From Myxococcales bacterium (GTDB lineage: Bacteria; Myxococcota_A; UBA9042; UBA3505): a DNA stretch of 53,264 bases. Shown here one piece after another: positions 8,006 through 18,752 of this stretch; the stretch's first letter is position 1; each line of letters opens with the position of its first letter. The DNA lies in the NCBI GenBank assembly GCA_002728755.1, contig PBVT01000084.1:1-53264 (forward strand), read 5' to 3'. Position numbers and translations under genes: made by a program. The notes below the pieces were generated by a model. It was not told the DNA's origin and searched no databases. It saw nothing but the letters and a program-made list of their open reading frames with translations.

Positions 8006-9100
8006 GTGTTGAAAAAGCTCGGTACATTCTTCACAATTCTGATCGTATCCTTTGGTGTCGTTGCCTGTGGTAGCGATGGCACGTCTGGAAAAACAGACGT
8101 ACCCGACCAGACCGACGCCGATGCTGGTCCTCCACCGCAACCGGACGTTAAGGATACCACCGAGACCACAGAGCCAGACGTACCAGAAGACACCAGCAGT
8201 GGATTCACAACCCCATGTGAAGACAACTCGGATTGCCCAAGCGGTTTCTGCGTACCGTCCAGTGAAGGAAAGGTTTGTACAGAGGCCTGTATCGATGATT
8301 GCCCCGATGGCTGGCAATGCCAGCAGGTCAATGTGCCGGGTCAGGACCCTGTGTTCCTTTGTTTAAGTCAGACCGTCAACCTTTGTAGCCCATGTACGGT
8401 GCACCAGGAGTGTCGCGAGTTAGGTGGGAACATCAAAGACCGGTGTGTGAACTTCGGCGAGCAGGAAGGATCCTTCTGTGCCACCGATTGTTCCGATGAC
8501 AAGCCCTGTCCTGAAGGATATGCATGCAATACCATCACCGACGATGAGACGGGCCAGACCTACCAACAGTGCCTGCCCGATTCGGGGGAATGTGCTTGTA
8601 GCCCCTGGGCCATCGAGAGTGCGGCGCAGACGACCTGTGGAAGCACCTTCTGCGAGGGAACAAGGGTATGTGCAGAAGAAGGACTGACCGACTGCAACTC
8701 CCCCGCCCCTACAGACGAGGTCTGCGACGGGAATGATAATGACTGTGACGGCCTGGCCGACGAAGACCTGGGTACAACATCCTGTGGTGTGGGTGCCTGC
8801 GCCAAGACGGTCGACAACTGTTCCAATGGCGTCGCACAATCCTGTGATCCTCTGGCGGGCGCAAGTGAAGAGAGCTGTGATGACATCGACAACGATTGCG
8901 ACGGCTATGTTGACGAGACCTGCGCTCTGAAAGTCGAAGGCTGGATCTTCGGTGACGGCTTTGTGCTTGGTGCCGACAACGGCGAGCATATCCTTTCGAC
9001 CCTGAACTCCGGTGTTCGGTTCGTAGGGGAATCGACAGATGGCGAACTGATTCTACGCTTCGGACTGCCAAATCCGCAGCAAGCTGCTCCGCCCGAATAA
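8006..9100 (+). CDS. Cys-rich lipoprotein with two MopE-type metal-binding motifs
   Basis: About 364 residues from GTG 8006 (TTG 8009 is equally possible); GAAGGGGG lies just upstream and the resulting N-terminus (KKLGTFFTILIVSFGVVAC) is a clean lipoprotein signal with lipidated Cys21. In-frame ATGs further upstream (7936, 7960) would give an unlikely long n-region. After an Asp/Pro/Thr linker come Cys-rich segments of the form C-x4-C-x4-C, then two motifs near residues 240 and 290, VCDGNDNDCDGLADED and CDDIDNDCDGYVDE, matching the putative metal-binding MopE motif common in myxobacteria. Likely surface- or outer-membrane-located; function unknown. Confidence 0.8.
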   Translation: MLKKLGTFFTILIVSFGVVACGSDGTSGKTDVPDQTDADAGPPPQPDVKDTTETTEPDVPEDTSSGFTTPCEDNSDCPSGFCVPSSEGKVCTEACIDDCPDGWQCQQVNVPGQDPVFLCLSQTVNLCSPCTVHQECRELGGNIKDRCVNFGEQEGSFCATDCSDDKPCPEGYACNTITDDETGQTYQQCLPDSGECACSPWAIESAAQTTCGSTFCEGTRVCAEEGLTDCNSPAPTDEVCDGNDNDCDGLADEDLGTTSCGVGACAKTVDNCSNGVAQSCDPLAGASEESCDDIDNDCDGYVDETCALKVEGWIFGDGFVLGADNGEHILSTLNSGVRFVGESTDGELILRFGLPNPQQAAPPE

Positions 9101-9120
9101 CCCGAATTGTCGGGGACCCT

Positions 9121-9651
9121 TTATCGAAGGGCGCGGACCAATTTCGCGAGGTAGGCGCAGGCGCCTTCCACACGCCCTTTCATTTTGGGATTCTCCGGAG
9201 CTCCGTCCGCATCGAATCCTCTGTCCGCACCACTCAACGAAATCCATTCCGGCGAGTTGATACCGTGCACCTGGCGCACGATCGTCTGCAATTGTAGAAG
9301 CGAGCTCACGCCCACAGCACCACCACATACGCTAGCGACCATCACGGGTTTATCCCGAAACTCCGGCCATAAAAAATCGATCGCGTTCTTCAACGCTCCC
9401 GATGGAGCGCCATGGTATTCCGGCGTCGCGAGAACAATACCGTCGGCCGAGCCCATCCAGGAACGTAGGTTTTGGACGTGCTCATGATCTTCATATTTTT
9501 CGCCCTCTCGCATGATGGGAAGGGGCATGGTCGATATATCGAAGAGACGAATCTCAAAACCATCGTCTGCTAAGCATTTGGCTACGTAGCTACAGAGCTT
9601 CATTGTAGTCGAGCCTTCATGGTTACTGCCGGAAACAATCGTGATCTGCAT
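9121..9651 (-). CDS. NAD(P)H-dependent FMN reductase family protein
   Basis: 176 residues from ATG 9651, preceded by AGAGGA; the open frame extends further but the family starts here ([15 protein letters not shown]). Flavodoxin-like fold: the phosphate-binding loop GSNHEGST at the N-terminus, and [19 protein letters not shown], the typical FMN_red motif around residues 75-95, then [15 protein letters not shown]. Such enzymes reduce FMN, quinones, azo compounds or chromate; the substrate cannot be told here. Stands alone, divergent from transketolase. Confidence 0.88.
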   Translation of the reverse strand: MQITIVSGSNHEGSTTMKLCSYVAKCLADDGFEIRLFDISTMPLPIMREGEKYEDHEHVQNLRSWMGSADGIVLATPEYHGAPSGALKNAIDFLWPEFRDKPVMVASVCGGAVGVSSLLQLQTIVRQVHGINSPEWISLSGADRGFDADGAPENPKMKGRVEGACAYLAKLVRALR

Positions 9652-9827
9652 CGGAATCCTCTTCGAAATGGGTGGGCACCCTACCACGAAGATTTCGATT
9701 CGACGAGGGATTGTTCCAACATTTCTCGAGATGTTTTGATTTTCGATTCCTTCAAACCAGGTTCCTCTTGCGAGGAAACCACTCAATCGGTTATAGGCCG
9801 AACAAGCCCCGCGACCGGAGAACTGCC

Positions 9828-11813
9828 GTGCAAATCGAAGATCTTGCCGTTAACACCGTAAAAACCCTCTCCATAGATGGCGTAGAAGCCGCCAACTCAG
9901 GCCACCCTGGAATGCCCATGGGAATGGCCGACACAGCCGTTGTATTGTGGACTCGATTCCTCAAATTCAACCCGGACGATCCCGAATGGCCCGATCGAGA
10001 CCGCTTCGTTTTGAGCGCCGGTCATGGCTCTATGTTGTTGTACTCGTTACTGCATTTGAGCGGGTACGAAGAGATGACGATCGAGCAGCTTAAGAACTTC
10101 CGCCAATGGGGTTCAAAAACGGCTGGGCACCCAGAATTTGGTGAAGCCGGTGGTATCGAGACGACGACCGGCCCCCTTGGCCAGGGTATCAGTAACGCGG
10201 TGGGAATGGCCCTGGCCGAGCGTCTCCTGGCCGAACGCCATAACCGGCCCGACTGCTCCCTGGTGGATCATACTACATATGTCATCGCGGGTGATGGTGA
10301 TTTGATGGAGGGCGTCGCGAGCGAAGCCTGCTCCCTGGCCGGTCATCTTGGGTTGGGAAAACTGGTCGTCCTTTATGACGACAACCAGATCACGATCGAT
10401 GGTAGTACCGACATCGCATTTACCGAAGACGTGAAGGCACGGTATGAAGCGTATGGTTGGCAAACCATCCGAGTCGATGGTCATGACCGTAACGCGGTAG
10501 CAGCGGCCATTGAGGAAGCGCGTTCCGATACGGCGCGGCCCAGCCTCGTCATGTGTCGGACCCATATCGGACATGGTTCGCCAAATAAACAGGACACATC
10601 GGGCGCCCATGGAGCCCCTCTCGGAAAAGACGAGATCCGTTTAACGAAAGAAAAGATGAACTGGCCCCACGAGCCGACCTTCTATATCCCCGCCGAGGTG
10701 CCAGCCTTCTTCGAACAGGCTGCAAATCGAGGTCGTGCCGCCTATGCCGACTGGAAAAGTCGACTACAGGCAACGGACGCCACAGCACGGAAATCCTTCG
10801 AAGACCAGCTCGACAATACGGTACCAGACTCTGCATTTGACCACCTACCAGACTTCGAAGTGGGCACCTCCATGGCCACACGTAAGGCGAGTGGAGCCAC
10901 CTTAAACGCAATCTGCGACCATATTCCTGGTCTTATCGGTGGTAGCGCCGATCTTGCCGGTTCAAATAACACCACCCTCAAATCCTATGGCTTCGTCGGC
11001 CCGGGTGCTTTTGACGGTGATCGCCGCAACATTCATTTTGGCGTGCGCGAGCATGGAATGGGCGCCATCTGTAACGGCATGTCCCTTCATGGCGGCTTCC
11101 GCCCCTACGGCGCGACCTTCCTGATCTTCAGTGATTACGTACGGCCCTCTATGCGCCTCTCTGCGCTGATGAATCAGCCCGTTACATACGTACTGACCCA
11201 CGACAGCGTCTTTCTCGGAGAAGATGGTCCCACCCATCAGCCCGTAGAACATGCCATGAGCCTTCGGTTGATTCCGAACTTCTACGTTGTGCGACCAGCC
11301 GACGCGCAGGAGACGGCTTTGAGCTGGCGTATCGCATTGGAACGGACGGACGGTCCAACGGGCCTCCTCCTCACACGGCAGGGATTGCCTGTCCTGGAAG
11401 GAGTGGATCCCACGGGCGTTATGCGTGGCGGGTATGTCATTCGTAAAGAACAAACAGCCGGTGAACCGAAAGTCATCTTGATGGCCACCGGGTCGGAAGT
11501 ACACCTCGCGGTCGCCGCTGCAGAGCAGCTGGGGCCAGACGTGCGAGTCGTCAGCCTTCCCTGCTGGGAGCTATTCAACGCCCAGGATCAGAGTTATAAG
11601 GACTCCGTACTACTTCCGAGTGTCAAACGACGCGTGGCGTTTGAGTCCGGGCGAACACTCGGATGGGAACAATACATCGGCGACCAGGGGCACGTACACG
11701 GCATCAATCGATTTGGTACCAGCGCGCCCGCCGGGCGTATCGCACAGGAGTGGGGATTCACCACCGACGGCTTCGTTAAAACGGTCCGAAACTATCTGGA
11801 TTCTCAGGGTTGA
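9828..11813 (+). CDS. tkt: Transketolase
   Basis: 661 residues from GTG 9828, placed seven bases after CCGGAG; the longer frame adds an unlikely N-terminus. Thiamine-diphosphate enzyme of the pentose phosphate and Calvin pathways, moving two-carbon units between ketoses and aldoses. Visible motifs: [45 protein letters not shown], the ThDP/metal motif GDGDLMEG...DDNQ near residues 155-185, and [12 protein letters not shown] with the catalytic Glu near 405. Full family length. Its last ten bases overlap the convergent radical SAM gene. No other pentose-phosphate gene is adjacent. Confidence 0.96.
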   Translation: MQIEDLAVNTVKTLSIDGVEAANSGHPGMPMGMADTAVVLWTRFLKFNPDDPEWPDRDRFVLSAGHGSMLLYSLLHLSGYEEMTIEQLKNFRQWGSKTAGHPEFGEAGGIETTTGPLGQGISNAVGMALAERLLAERHNRPDCSLVDHTTYVIAGDGDLMEGVASEACSLAGHLGLGKLVVLYDDNQITIDGSTDIAFTEDVKARYEAYGWQTIRVDGHDRNAVAAAIEEARSDTARPSLVMCRTHIGHGSPNKQDTSGAHGAPLGKDEIRLTKEKMNWPHEPTFYIPAEVPAFFEQAANRGRAAYADWKSRLQATDATARKSFEDQLDNTVPDSAFDHLPDFEVGTSMATRKASGATLNAICDHIPGLIGGSADLAGSNNTTLKSYGFVGPGAFDGDRRNIHFGVREHGMGAICNGMSLHGGFRPYGATFLIFSDYVRPSMRLSALMNQPVTYVLTHDSVFLGEDGPTHQPVEHAMSLRLIPNFYVVRPADAQETALSWRIALERTDGPTGLLLTRQGLPVLEGVDPTGVMRGGYVIRKEQTAGEPKVILMATGSEVHLAVAAAEQLGPDVRVVSLPCWELFNAQDQSYKDSVLLPSVKRRVAFESGRTLGWEQYIGDQGHVHGINRFGTSAPAGRIAQEWGFTTDGFVKTVRNYLDSQG

Positions 11814-13540
11814 GCCTCGCGTAAGGCCGAACCAAGAGCCTTAGACACAGCCGCCAAATCACTATCGTTCACGCCGCGTCGCTCGCTAACCGTAAAGTGC
11901 AGGGGCGGTCCCGTGGGTCTGGGCACGGTGCATACTTCAATTCCGATCCATAGACCCGCGTCGCGCTCCAGGCGCAAGGCAAGCTGATCGGGGGCACTGT
12001 GCCGAATCCCAACCGTCCACTCCTCCAGTCCGGGGACGCTATCAAGACGATCTCGAAAACGGGTCAACCACGCCCTGGCCGCACGTTGGCGCTGAATCGC
12101 TCGTTGCACCGACTCCCGATCCAGACCGGACGATAATTTCCCACCATCTTGCAGGATATCTCGAGCCCAGGCCTGTAATTGTAAGAGCGCCTCCACCGGT
12201 GGCTCATAGCCGGGGTCCAGCAACAGTTGCATCTCCCCATCCGTAGCCAGCTGCAGTTGCTGCGTCGACACCCCAAGCCCGGCAGCCATCAACCATAACT
12301 TGGCCACCTGGCCCTGTGCATGACGGAATCGGAACTCCACCGTACGTTGCCGATAATCCCGATCGACCGCTTCCAGTTCCCAATCGGGCGGCACGGTAGA
12401 GGCCGGCAGAACCGCCCATGCACTCTCCGTACAGTCCACAAAGTTGGAGCGCCGAAGCTCCGGCTCCTGCAGATCCTGCAACCCTACAGCCTGGAACTCC
12501 TCATCCCCATAGATGTCCACATAATCATGAGGGATACCTGTGCATCGATGCTGGAATAAACAACCCTCACAAGCAGGGACAAAGTCACGGTCCCCAGCCT
12601 GGAATTCATATTTGTTCTGAACGCCCTGGGTATCATCTACATCCGCGGTAAACGTTACCGTGGGTTCTCCACCATGACTGATCCGATGACTCCATTTCGG
12701 AAGAATGCAATACGGCAGGTGCGTAATATTGATATCGTAGTTCGGGTCGCGCTCCTCAAAGCCCGTCAACATCTCATCGATATACGGGGCCATATCTGTA
12801 AACCGCGGCAAAATGCTCGCCAGATACTCTTTCGTACGAATCCCAGTGCTGACCGGCCGAACCATATCGACACACATCTGCTCAATACCGTGTGCCAATA
12901 ATAGATCTGGAAGGTCCGGCAGGGACTCGTAGCTGGTGGTGTTCACACACATATTCGCTGTGATCTCATGGCCACGCTCGCGCAAAAGCCCAAATCCTCG
13001 GACCATGCGCTTAAACGCCCCCTTTCGACCCGTCGCGGCGTCGTGGGCCTCACGATTCCCACCCTGGACCGAGATACGCCAGGCGAAGTTCCCCAAGGAC
13101 GAGACCTCCTCCACGAAATCAAGGTCTCCGGCGCGCACCCCATTACTAAAGATTATGATGCGCTCGAAACCAAGCTCTACAGCTCGAGTCAGAGCCGGCA
13201 GAAAACTCTCCTGAATGGTGGGCTCTCCTCCGAGAAAGGTCACCTGCGTAAAGCCCTCAGCGTGGGCTCGCTCCAGGGCTACCCCGATCTGCTCAAACCC
13301 GACCTCACCCGCCTGTCCCTGCTCAGTCAGCTGACCACTGGCACAGAAGACACAACGGTTGTTACAAAAATGCCCCAGCTGTAATTCGATATTTTTGCCG
13401 GATTCCGTAGTTGTTACACGGCTGGCCTCAGCCAGTAATTGCTCGATACGTTGGCTAGTGGCTTCACCAGGTCGTTGGCGACGCGTGCGGGGATGATCCG
13501 CTGTTCTTTCCTGACGGTCGGGCAAAGTACTATCTAACAT
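11804..13540 (-). CDS. Radical SAM protein with auxiliary-cluster-like cysteines, unknown substrate
   Basis: 578 residues from ATG 13540 (a longer frame to 13618 exists; neither start has a good ribosome site). The radical SAM cluster motif is C59-x3-C63-x2-C66 ([13 protein letters not shown]), with GGEPT near 104 as the SAM-binding glycine motif. C324, C327 and C333 ([15 protein letters not shown]), followed by an E-F pair, resemble the C-terminal SPASM/twitch cluster of peptide-modifying enzymes. Residues ~360-578 form a C-terminal region I do not recognise. No small precursor peptide gene is visible next to it. The 3' end overlaps transketolase by ten bases. Confidence 0.85.
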   Translation of the reverse strand: MLDSTLPDRQERTADHPRTRRQRPGEATSQRIEQLLAEASRVTTTESGKNIELQLGHFCNNRCVFCASGQLTEQGQAGEVGFEQIGVALERAHAEGFTQVTFLGGEPTIQESFLPALTRAVELGFERIIIFSNGVRAGDLDFVEEVSSLGNFAWRISVQGGNREAHDAATGRKGAFKRMVRGFGLLRERGHEITANMCVNTTSYESLPDLPDLLLAHGIEQMCVDMVRPVSTGIRTKEYLASILPRFTDMAPYIDEMLTGFEERDPNYDINITHLPYCILPKWSHRISHGGEPTVTFTADVDDTQGVQNKYEFQAGDRDFVPACEGCLFQHRCTGIPHDYVDIYGDEEFQAVGLQDLQEPELRRSNFVDCTESAWAVLPASTVPPDWELEAVDRDYRQRTVEFRFRHAQGQVAKLWLMAAGLGVSTQQLQLATDGEMQLLLDPGYEPPVEALLQLQAWARDILQDGGKLSSGLDRESVQRAIQRQRAARAWLTRFRDRLDSVPGLEEWTVGIRHSAPDQLALRLERDAGLWIGIEVCTVPRPTGPPLHFTVSERRGVNDSDLAAVSKALGSALREAQP

Positions 13541-13543
13541 CTG

Positions 13544-13562
13544 GAAAACACTTGGTGTTTTC
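13544..13562 (-). promoter_or_regulatory. Hairpin directly before the radical SAM start codon
   Basis: GAAAACAC and GTGTTTTC are perfect eight-base arms around three bases. In the mRNA of the minus-strand gene the hairpin would end about four bases before the ATG at 13540, covering the place of a ribosome-binding site. It could control translation, be an operator, or mean that the true start is elsewhere. Confidence 0.45.
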
Positions 13563-13657
13563 GAGTTCCAGGGGACGCCCCGCAGTATACCTGTGGGACA
13601 CCACGGTAGCAAACCCAACCGTCATATCACGCGCCCCTTACGATGTAACGATCTGGT

Positions 13658-14830
13658 TCAGAGATTCTCTGGCCAACAGACCGAGCGGCTCACATCCTCG
13701 TCGCCGAAACGCGCATGCTTTTCACAACGGAACCCCTTCGCGCAGCCATCATTATCGCTGAAGAGATCCGTGTCGCATTCCACCAGGCATAGACCGGTGG
13801 GCTCATTATCAATCTTACTACCCGCATCCACACAGAAGGTACGCGCCATGAACGGGGTCTGGTTGTCCGGGCAATACTGACTACAAAGACGTGTACAGAA
13901 TCCGGCACCTTCCGAGGAGGTGTCATCCTCTTCCTCATCATCCGTATCCCAATGGGGTGTCTCCCATTCATTCCAATCGCTGCTATCTTCGTTGGATTCA
14001 TCCACGTGCAGAAGATGGCAGAAGCCGTCTTCGAAGGCGCAGACGGAGTCGGTATTGCAGTCCGTACCGACCCAACGGTGGTTCGGGAACTGCCGCAAAA
14101 TATACTCGCTATAGCGCTGGTGGACGTTCCAGAAAAGCCAGTTACCACCCTCCCACTCCAGCACCCAGGGGGTATAGGTGTATAGGGCCGCTGTCGCGCC
14201 ATTCTTCGGGGTGATGTAGATACTATCTTGGGTCTTCTTACCCACGCCGATCTCCCAACCGCTTGGGGTCGGGAAACCGTTATCTAACGCGTCGAGGTAT
14301 TTTCGAAACAGCCTGGCGCCACAATATACCTGGTCCTTGAACCCCTTCGGACCATTGGGGCAACCATAGGCCCCATCCAGACAGCCACAGCCCATCGCAC
14401 GGCTGAGTTGGAAATCACTCGGTGCGGAGGCATAGATAAGGCTGGCTTCTACCTGCAGCTTTACCAATAGCACCATTGGGCTGATCTGATGCTCGCGGGC
14501 GGCATCCGTAATGATCTCGGAGGCAAGCTGTCCGTCCTCCCAATAGTCGGCCAGATAGCTTGGATGGGAGTACGGTGGGTACTCCAGAAATTCCTGCACC
14601 TGATCGGTGGTCATATATTCGGCGTCCACGAAGAGATGCTCTTCCATCAGATGGTCCGCCTTAAAACTATTCCCGTCTGCCTTGCCATATTCCGTTTGTT
14701 CCAGGTCTATGGATGGCATGTAGAATTGCGGCGTACCGGTGGGACCATTTGTCCCACAACTGGCCAACATTCCAACGCAGAGAATGAAAATAAGACAGCT
14801 ATATGTTCCCAATCGAGCCACGTGCCGCAA
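13658..14830 (-). CDS. Lipoprotein with lysozyme-like domain and Cys-rich tail
   Basis: 390 residues from TTG 14830, with GGAG three bases upstream. Lipobox MLASC, Cys25. Residues ~60-260 match the lysozyme-superfamily domain found in secreted peptidoglycan hydrolases: QISPMVLLVKLQVEASLI with candidate catalytic Glu128, SRAMGCGC, and the later NGATAALYTYTPW and FW motifs. The rest is Cys-rich with a run of Asp/Glu (WDTDDEEEDDTSSEG). It probably binds or cleaves peptidoglycan on the cell surface, either for wall remodelling or prey lysis. The convergent overlap seen elsewhere is absent here; the gene is upstream of and co-directional with the radical SAM gene. Confidence 0.78.
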   Translation of the reverse strand: MRHVARLGTYSCLIFILCVGMLASCGTNGPTGTPQFYMPSIDLEQTEYGKADGNSFKADHLMEEHLFVDAEYMTTDQVQEFLEYPPYSHPSYLADYWEDGQLASEIITDAAREHQISPMVLLVKLQVEASLIYASAPSDFQLSRAMGCGCLDGAYGCPNGPKGFKDQVYCGARLFRKYLDALDNGFPTPSGWEIGVGKKTQDSIYITPKNGATAALYTYTPWVLEWEGGNWLFWNVHQRYSEYILRQFPNHRWVGTDCNTDSVCAFEDGFCHLLHVDESNEDSSDWNEWETPHWDTDDEEEDDTSSEGAGFCTRLCSQYCPDNQTPFMARTFCVDAGSKIDNEPTGLCLVECDTDLFSDNDGCAKGFRCEKHARFGDEDVSRSVCWPENL

Positions 14831-14908
14831 CTACTCCATATAGTACCCGAAAATCAACATTTGCCCTGGTTCGACCCTATAACATAAGCGGATGTGCATA
14901 CAAGTGGT

Positions 14909-15592
14909 TCAGTCAACACAGAGAATCCATACCATCGCAAAATGACATCCCAGGCCCAGAATCGTGAAGATGTGAAAAATCTCATGGTAGCCGAACACCC
15001 TTGGATTTGGGTTGGGCCACCGTTTTACATACACAATCGATCCCACCGAGATAATGGCCCCTCCGATAGCGAGCAGAGCGAAGGCCGGACTGGGCATAGA
15101 CCAGTAGATCTCTCGGATAAACGGGAGAAATATCCAACCGGAACACCAATAGATGATTGTTCGTAGTACTCGTGGAAAGGTCTTCGTAAATACGGTCTTC
15201 GAAAAACCGAGTATTGCGACGCCCCAGGCTACTGCGAGGAGCGGCACTCCGATCCTCCGTGGTAACGCCAGGAGGCAAATCGGCGTATAACTCCCGCCCA
15301 GATGCAAGAAGATCATGCCGTGGTCCAACCGTCGCAAAAATTCGCGGATACGCTCCGGCCAATAGGGAACGTGATAACTAGCACTTACGGAGAGAAGCAG
15401 CAGCAGGCTAACCCCAAATACCAGGGCACCCGCTCGGCCGTCTGCGGACCCTGTCCGCGAAACCATCAGGATCGTCGCAGGAATTGTGAGAATGGCCGAC
15501 CCCAGGTGGAAATACCCCCGCAATAAGGGTTTCCGTGGTGTATCCACGGGACTCGAAGCTTTCTCTTGGTTGGGTTCGGCCAAGGGTGCCAT
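14909..15592 (-). CDS. Hemolysin III family (PAQR-type) membrane protein
   Basis: 227 residues with seven predicted membrane spans. Signatures of the HlyIII/PAQR family are clear: RGYFHLGSAI at the first span, SASYH (first metal ligand His), RRLDHGMIFLHLGGSYTP, and FGYHEIFHIFTILGLGCHF at the C-terminus with the remaining His ligands. Related eukaryotic receptors are zinc-dependent hydrolases; bacterial members are of uncertain function despite the hemolysin name. The start ATG at 15592 has only AAGG directly before it, so the start is less certain than the family. Confidence 0.9.
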   Translation of the reverse strand: MAPLAEPNQEKASSPVDTPRKPLLRGYFHLGSAILTIPATILMVSRTGSADGRAGALVFGVSLLLLLSVSASYHVPYWPERIREFLRRLDHGMIFLHLGGSYTPICLLALPRRIGVPLLAVAWGVAILGFSKTVFTKTFPRVLRTIIYWCSGWIFLPFIREIYWSMPSPAFALLAIGGAIISVGSIVYVKRWPNPNPRVFGYHEIFHIFTILGLGCHFAMVWILCVD

Positions 15593-15710
15593 CCTTCGCT
15601 GGGAATGAATTACCCCCTCAGTGTCTCAGGGCAGACTTGAGACGCAAACTTTTCCCAGCAATTCGTGGGGGCATATTGCCGCGGTCCGTCGAGGAACGGA
15701 GTCTTCGAGC

Positions 15711-16259
15711 TCAGTTGGACGCCTTCAGGGAGTCACAGATAGCATCAATATTGGCCTTATTGGCATTGGCGCCATCACACACTGCGCCCACATGGCAATC
15801 GCCGATTTTCGCGAACCGAATACGTGTATACATGATGCCTTGTGGTTCGAAATCCACCGTATAGGAGCCATCTTCTGCAGCAGCGATGCTCTTGATCGTA
15901 CCGCTCATATTATAGTCACTGGCGTTTCTACGAACGGCGGCCTCGTCGTCCAATGTACAGCCTCCCGCCCAGATCACCTTGAACACCTTGGCGCCAGTGG
16001 CCACCGCGCCACCTTCTGCACTGTAGTGCACATGCGCTTCCGATTTTGACGATTCTTTCGCGTTTTCCGGCAGCATTATGGACGCATTAAACGCCGGAAG
16101 ACTCTTCGCGGCCAATGTCATCTCGACCGGAGTGTTTCCAGTGTTACCGTTGCCAGGCTCCTCCGTGTCGCCCTTCTTTTTCTTCATACCATTACTCACG
16201 CCGAATCCAGCCAGAACGGCGATCAACGCACCAATTATGAGTTTACGTTTCTTGTCCAC
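15711..16259 (-). CDS. Membrane-anchored secreted protein, unknown
   Basis: 182 residues from GTG 16259, seven bases after AGGAG. A short basic N-terminus and one hydrophobic span (residues 7-22) are followed by KKKKG and a Gly/Asn/Thr linker, so this is a signal anchor with an exported domain. The domain has four cysteines (GGCTLDDE, GDCHVGAVC, DAIC) that could form two disulfides and a pattern of alternating beta strands. I recognise no family. The gap of 93 bp to the next gene upstream shows nothing notable. Confidence 0.72.
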   Translation of the reverse strand: MDKKRKLIIGALIAVLAGFGVSNGMKKKKGDTEEPGNGNTGNTPVEMTLAAKSLPAFNASIMLPENAKESSKSEAHVHYSAEGGAVATGAKVFKVIWAGGCTLDDEAAVRRNASDYNMSGTIKSIAAAEDGSYTVDFEPQGIMYTRIRFAKIGDCHVGAVCDGANANKANIDAICDSLKASN

Positions 16260-16352
16260 GAATCATCTCCTATTCCAAGCCTGACAACGATGCCACACTG
16301 CTTCAGCTGCCAAGTTCTGTCAAACCCATACGAAGGTTCCATCGACCTTCCC

Positions 16353-18752
16353 TCAAGGCTGTGTATTTGTGATCGTACCGTCCTCGAACAGCCATAGCCG
16401 CTGATCGGAATCAATGGGCCCCATATATTCCACCGTTTCACCGCCCGGGAAACGCACCTGAATACTATCGATATCCGTGTGATCACCCAGTCCAAAATGA
16501 AGGAAGGGAGAGTCCTGGCAGCCCTGCCCAGTACCTCCCTGCACATGCCGTATCAACTGCATATCACCCGAATAGACGGTCACAGTAGCACCATACGCAC
16601 CTCGGTTACTGCTCACATTGCCAATGGCACGTATCTGTACCCAATGGTAATCCCTCGTCTCATCCATGCGGTTTCTGTATAGCCCGCCCGATGTCGCCAG
16701 GTCGAGGTCCCCATCAAGGTCAACATCGGCCGCAGCCACACCCCAGCCATTCCGCAACACAATCCCGGCGGAATAGGACTTCAACTCGAACGTAGCATCC
16801 CCATTTCCGAGATAGAAATCGGTCGGGCGCCCATCGTAGGTGGCTGTAATGACCAGATCGAGGTTTCCGTCCATATCGAAATCCGCCAATAAGGGGACAG
16901 AATGGGTCTCTTGAAACCGAAGCCCACTGTCACCAGCTGGCTTCGACCAATCTCCCTGGTTATCGGTGAAATTGCCCGTACCATCGTTCAATAGGATCTG
17001 TGTCTTATCGGAGAAGTCGTAAAAGCGAGGATGGGCCAGATTGGCCTGCACATTATCGAAATCACCATCCCCATCGAGATCCCCCCAGGCAGCCCCAATG
17101 GTGTGCCCATAATGGTACATGTTCTGAAAGCGTGACTCGATTCCGCCAAGTCCAAGAGCCAGTCCCTTCTCACTGAAGGTCCCATCTCCATTATTCTTAT
17201 AGAACTGATTCGGGCGCAGCACATAATTATGTACCAACAGGTCCACATCTCCATCCTGATCGAAATCTACGGGGTTCGCACCCCGACTCGGAAATGGGAA
17301 ATCATTATATCCCTTAAAGCCGTATAGACCGGTCCAGTCCTCGAAGGTCCCATCTCCCTTATTTCGCCAGATACGATCCACAAAGTAGCTGTAGTTGCTC
17401 CAGCAGTTGAAATTAGCCAGATAGATATCCAGATAGCCGTCATTATCCAGATCCAGCCAGGCAGCCGCCGGTGTGGGCGCGTGGGTGTACCCGGCTCCAT
17501 TGCAGTCATTATACGTCTGGGCATTCGAGATCCCCGAGGCTACGCTCACATCTTCGAAGGTGCCGTCGCAATTATTACGGAGTAGCCCATCCCCTTCGAA
17601 CCCGGAGAGATTAAAGACCAGGAGGTCGGGGCAACCGTCATTATCGTAGTCCCCCCATACGCCCGGACCAGACACAGACACATTATTGAGACCAGACTCT
17701 GCCGTTACATCCGTAAAGATGCCCGCATCGTTCCGCATCAGGGTCGGACCGGGTAGGACTACATCGTCATCACCATCGTTATCGTAATCGGCAAAGGCCA
17801 GTTGCCCGCCCATAGCCTGTCCGGTGGACTCAAACCAGACCGACTCCTCGGGCAGGGGCTCATCGTATTCCACCAGTAGCCGAACCAGATAATCGTTCGG
17901 CAATGGCCCGCTTAAGCCATTATAGGCGTAGAAGCCCTGACCACCAGAGACCCCTTCGTTGAGGCCATCCATATTCCAGGCGGAATGACAGTCCGCCCAG
18001 CCCCCACAGTTTCCATCCTCCTGAGCCGTGGTGCCATCAAACGCCCAGAGAGCATCACCGGCCCCCTCTCGCTTATGTGCCACATAGACTAGACCAGGGT
18101 GCCGTAGCTCCACCGGGCTATTGAAGGCATAGTTAACCCAGGTGCCGCTCGTGATCGCCCCACTGCAATGGTTACCTTCCCAGTAGGCCTCATACTTCCA
18201 GAAATCGAAGCCGTTATAACCGAAATCGGGATAGAGCCCCACGGACACCGGAGTTTCTGCTCCCGTTGGTAGCTCCGAAAAATACACCCGAAACCCATAT
18301 ACTCGAGCGGGCCGCTCCAATTCGAAGGCCACGGCCTCCCATAAGGGAGCCTCCCCCATGGGGATATTATCATCCGTGATGGCGAAGCCCGCCTCTACGA
18401 CACTGCTGATTGGGACACCATCGTCGTGAATCAGCTCCACCAGCCCCTCCGGGAATTCCTGACCCGCCGTTCCGCAGACCTTCTCGGTACAGCTGCCACT
18501 CTCACACTGAAATCCCTGGCTACAATCTTCGTTCTCTACACAACAGTCGTCTATAGGGGTATGCACACAGCCATCGGCATCGCATTCGTCCACCGTACAT
18601 TCGTTGTCATCATCACAACTTGCCGCATCCTCTACGCAAACCGAGGACCCTTCATCTCCGGTGCTATCGGCAGAGCTCGTATCCGAGGGCGCCGTTGTAC
18701 CACCACAGGCCAACAAGACACCCGCCAACATCACTAAACAAAGCTTTCGCAT
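16353..18752 (-). CDS. Lipoprotein with seven FG-GAP repeats and ASPIC/UnbV domain
   Basis: 799 residues from ATG 18752, after GGGAGAG; the longer frame begins with TTG. N-terminus MRKLCLVMLAGVLLAC is a lipoprotein signal. A Cys-rich segment (CDDDNECTVDECDADGC) is followed by a domain of ~180 residues, then seven calcium-binding-like FG-GAP motifs of the form DxDxDGxxD (for example FADYDNDGDDDVV, WLDLDNDGYLDIYLANF, AADVDLDGDLDLATSGG) making a beta-propeller, and a C-terminal ASPIC/UnbV domain (GAYGATVTVYSGD ... HFGLGDH ... VRFPGGETVEY). Such proteins are surface adhesins or scaffold proteins; partner unknown. Confidence 0.88.
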   Translation of the reverse strand: MRKLCLVMLAGVLLACGGTTAPSDTSSADSTGDEGSSVCVEDAASCDDDNECTVDECDADGCVHTPIDDCCVENEDCSQGFQCESGSCTEKVCGTAGQEFPEGLVELIHDDGVPISSVVEAGFAITDDNIPMGEAPLWEAVAFELERPARVYGFRVYFSELPTGAETPVSVGLYPDFGYNGFDFWKYEAYWEGNHCSGAITSGTWVNYAFNSPVELRHPGLVYVAHKREGAGDALWAFDGTTAQEDGNCGGWADCHSAWNMDGLNEGVSGGQGFYAYNGLSGPLPNDYLVRLLVEYDEPLPEESVWFESTGQAMGGQLAFADYDNDGDDDVVLPGPTLMRNDAGIFTDVTAESGLNNVSVSGPGVWGDYDNDGCPDLLVFNLSGFEGDGLLRNNCDGTFEDVSVASGISNAQTYNDCNGAGYTHAPTPAAAWLDLDNDGYLDIYLANFNCWSNYSYFVDRIWRNKGDGTFEDWTGLYGFKGYNDFPFPSRGANPVDFDQDGDVDLLVHNYVLRPNQFYKNNGDGTFSEKGLALGLGGIESRFQNMYHYGHTIGAAWGDLDGDGDFDNVQANLAHPRFYDFSDKTQILLNDGTGNFTDNQGDWSKPAGDSGLRFQETHSVPLLADFDMDGNLDLVITATYDGRPTDFYLGNGDATFELKSYSAGIVLRNGWGVAAADVDLDGDLDLATSGGLYRNRMDETRDYHWVQIRAIGNVSSNRGAYGATVTVYSGDMQLIRHVQGGTGQGCQDSPFLHFGLGDHTDIDSIQVRFPGGETVEYMGPIDSDQRLWLFEDGTITNTQP

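Noticed and set aside
9672..9827. N-terminal 52-residue extension of transketolase
   Set aside because: The family starts at the GTG at 9828, which has a good ribosome site; the extension overlaps the promoter region shared with the FMN reductase gene.
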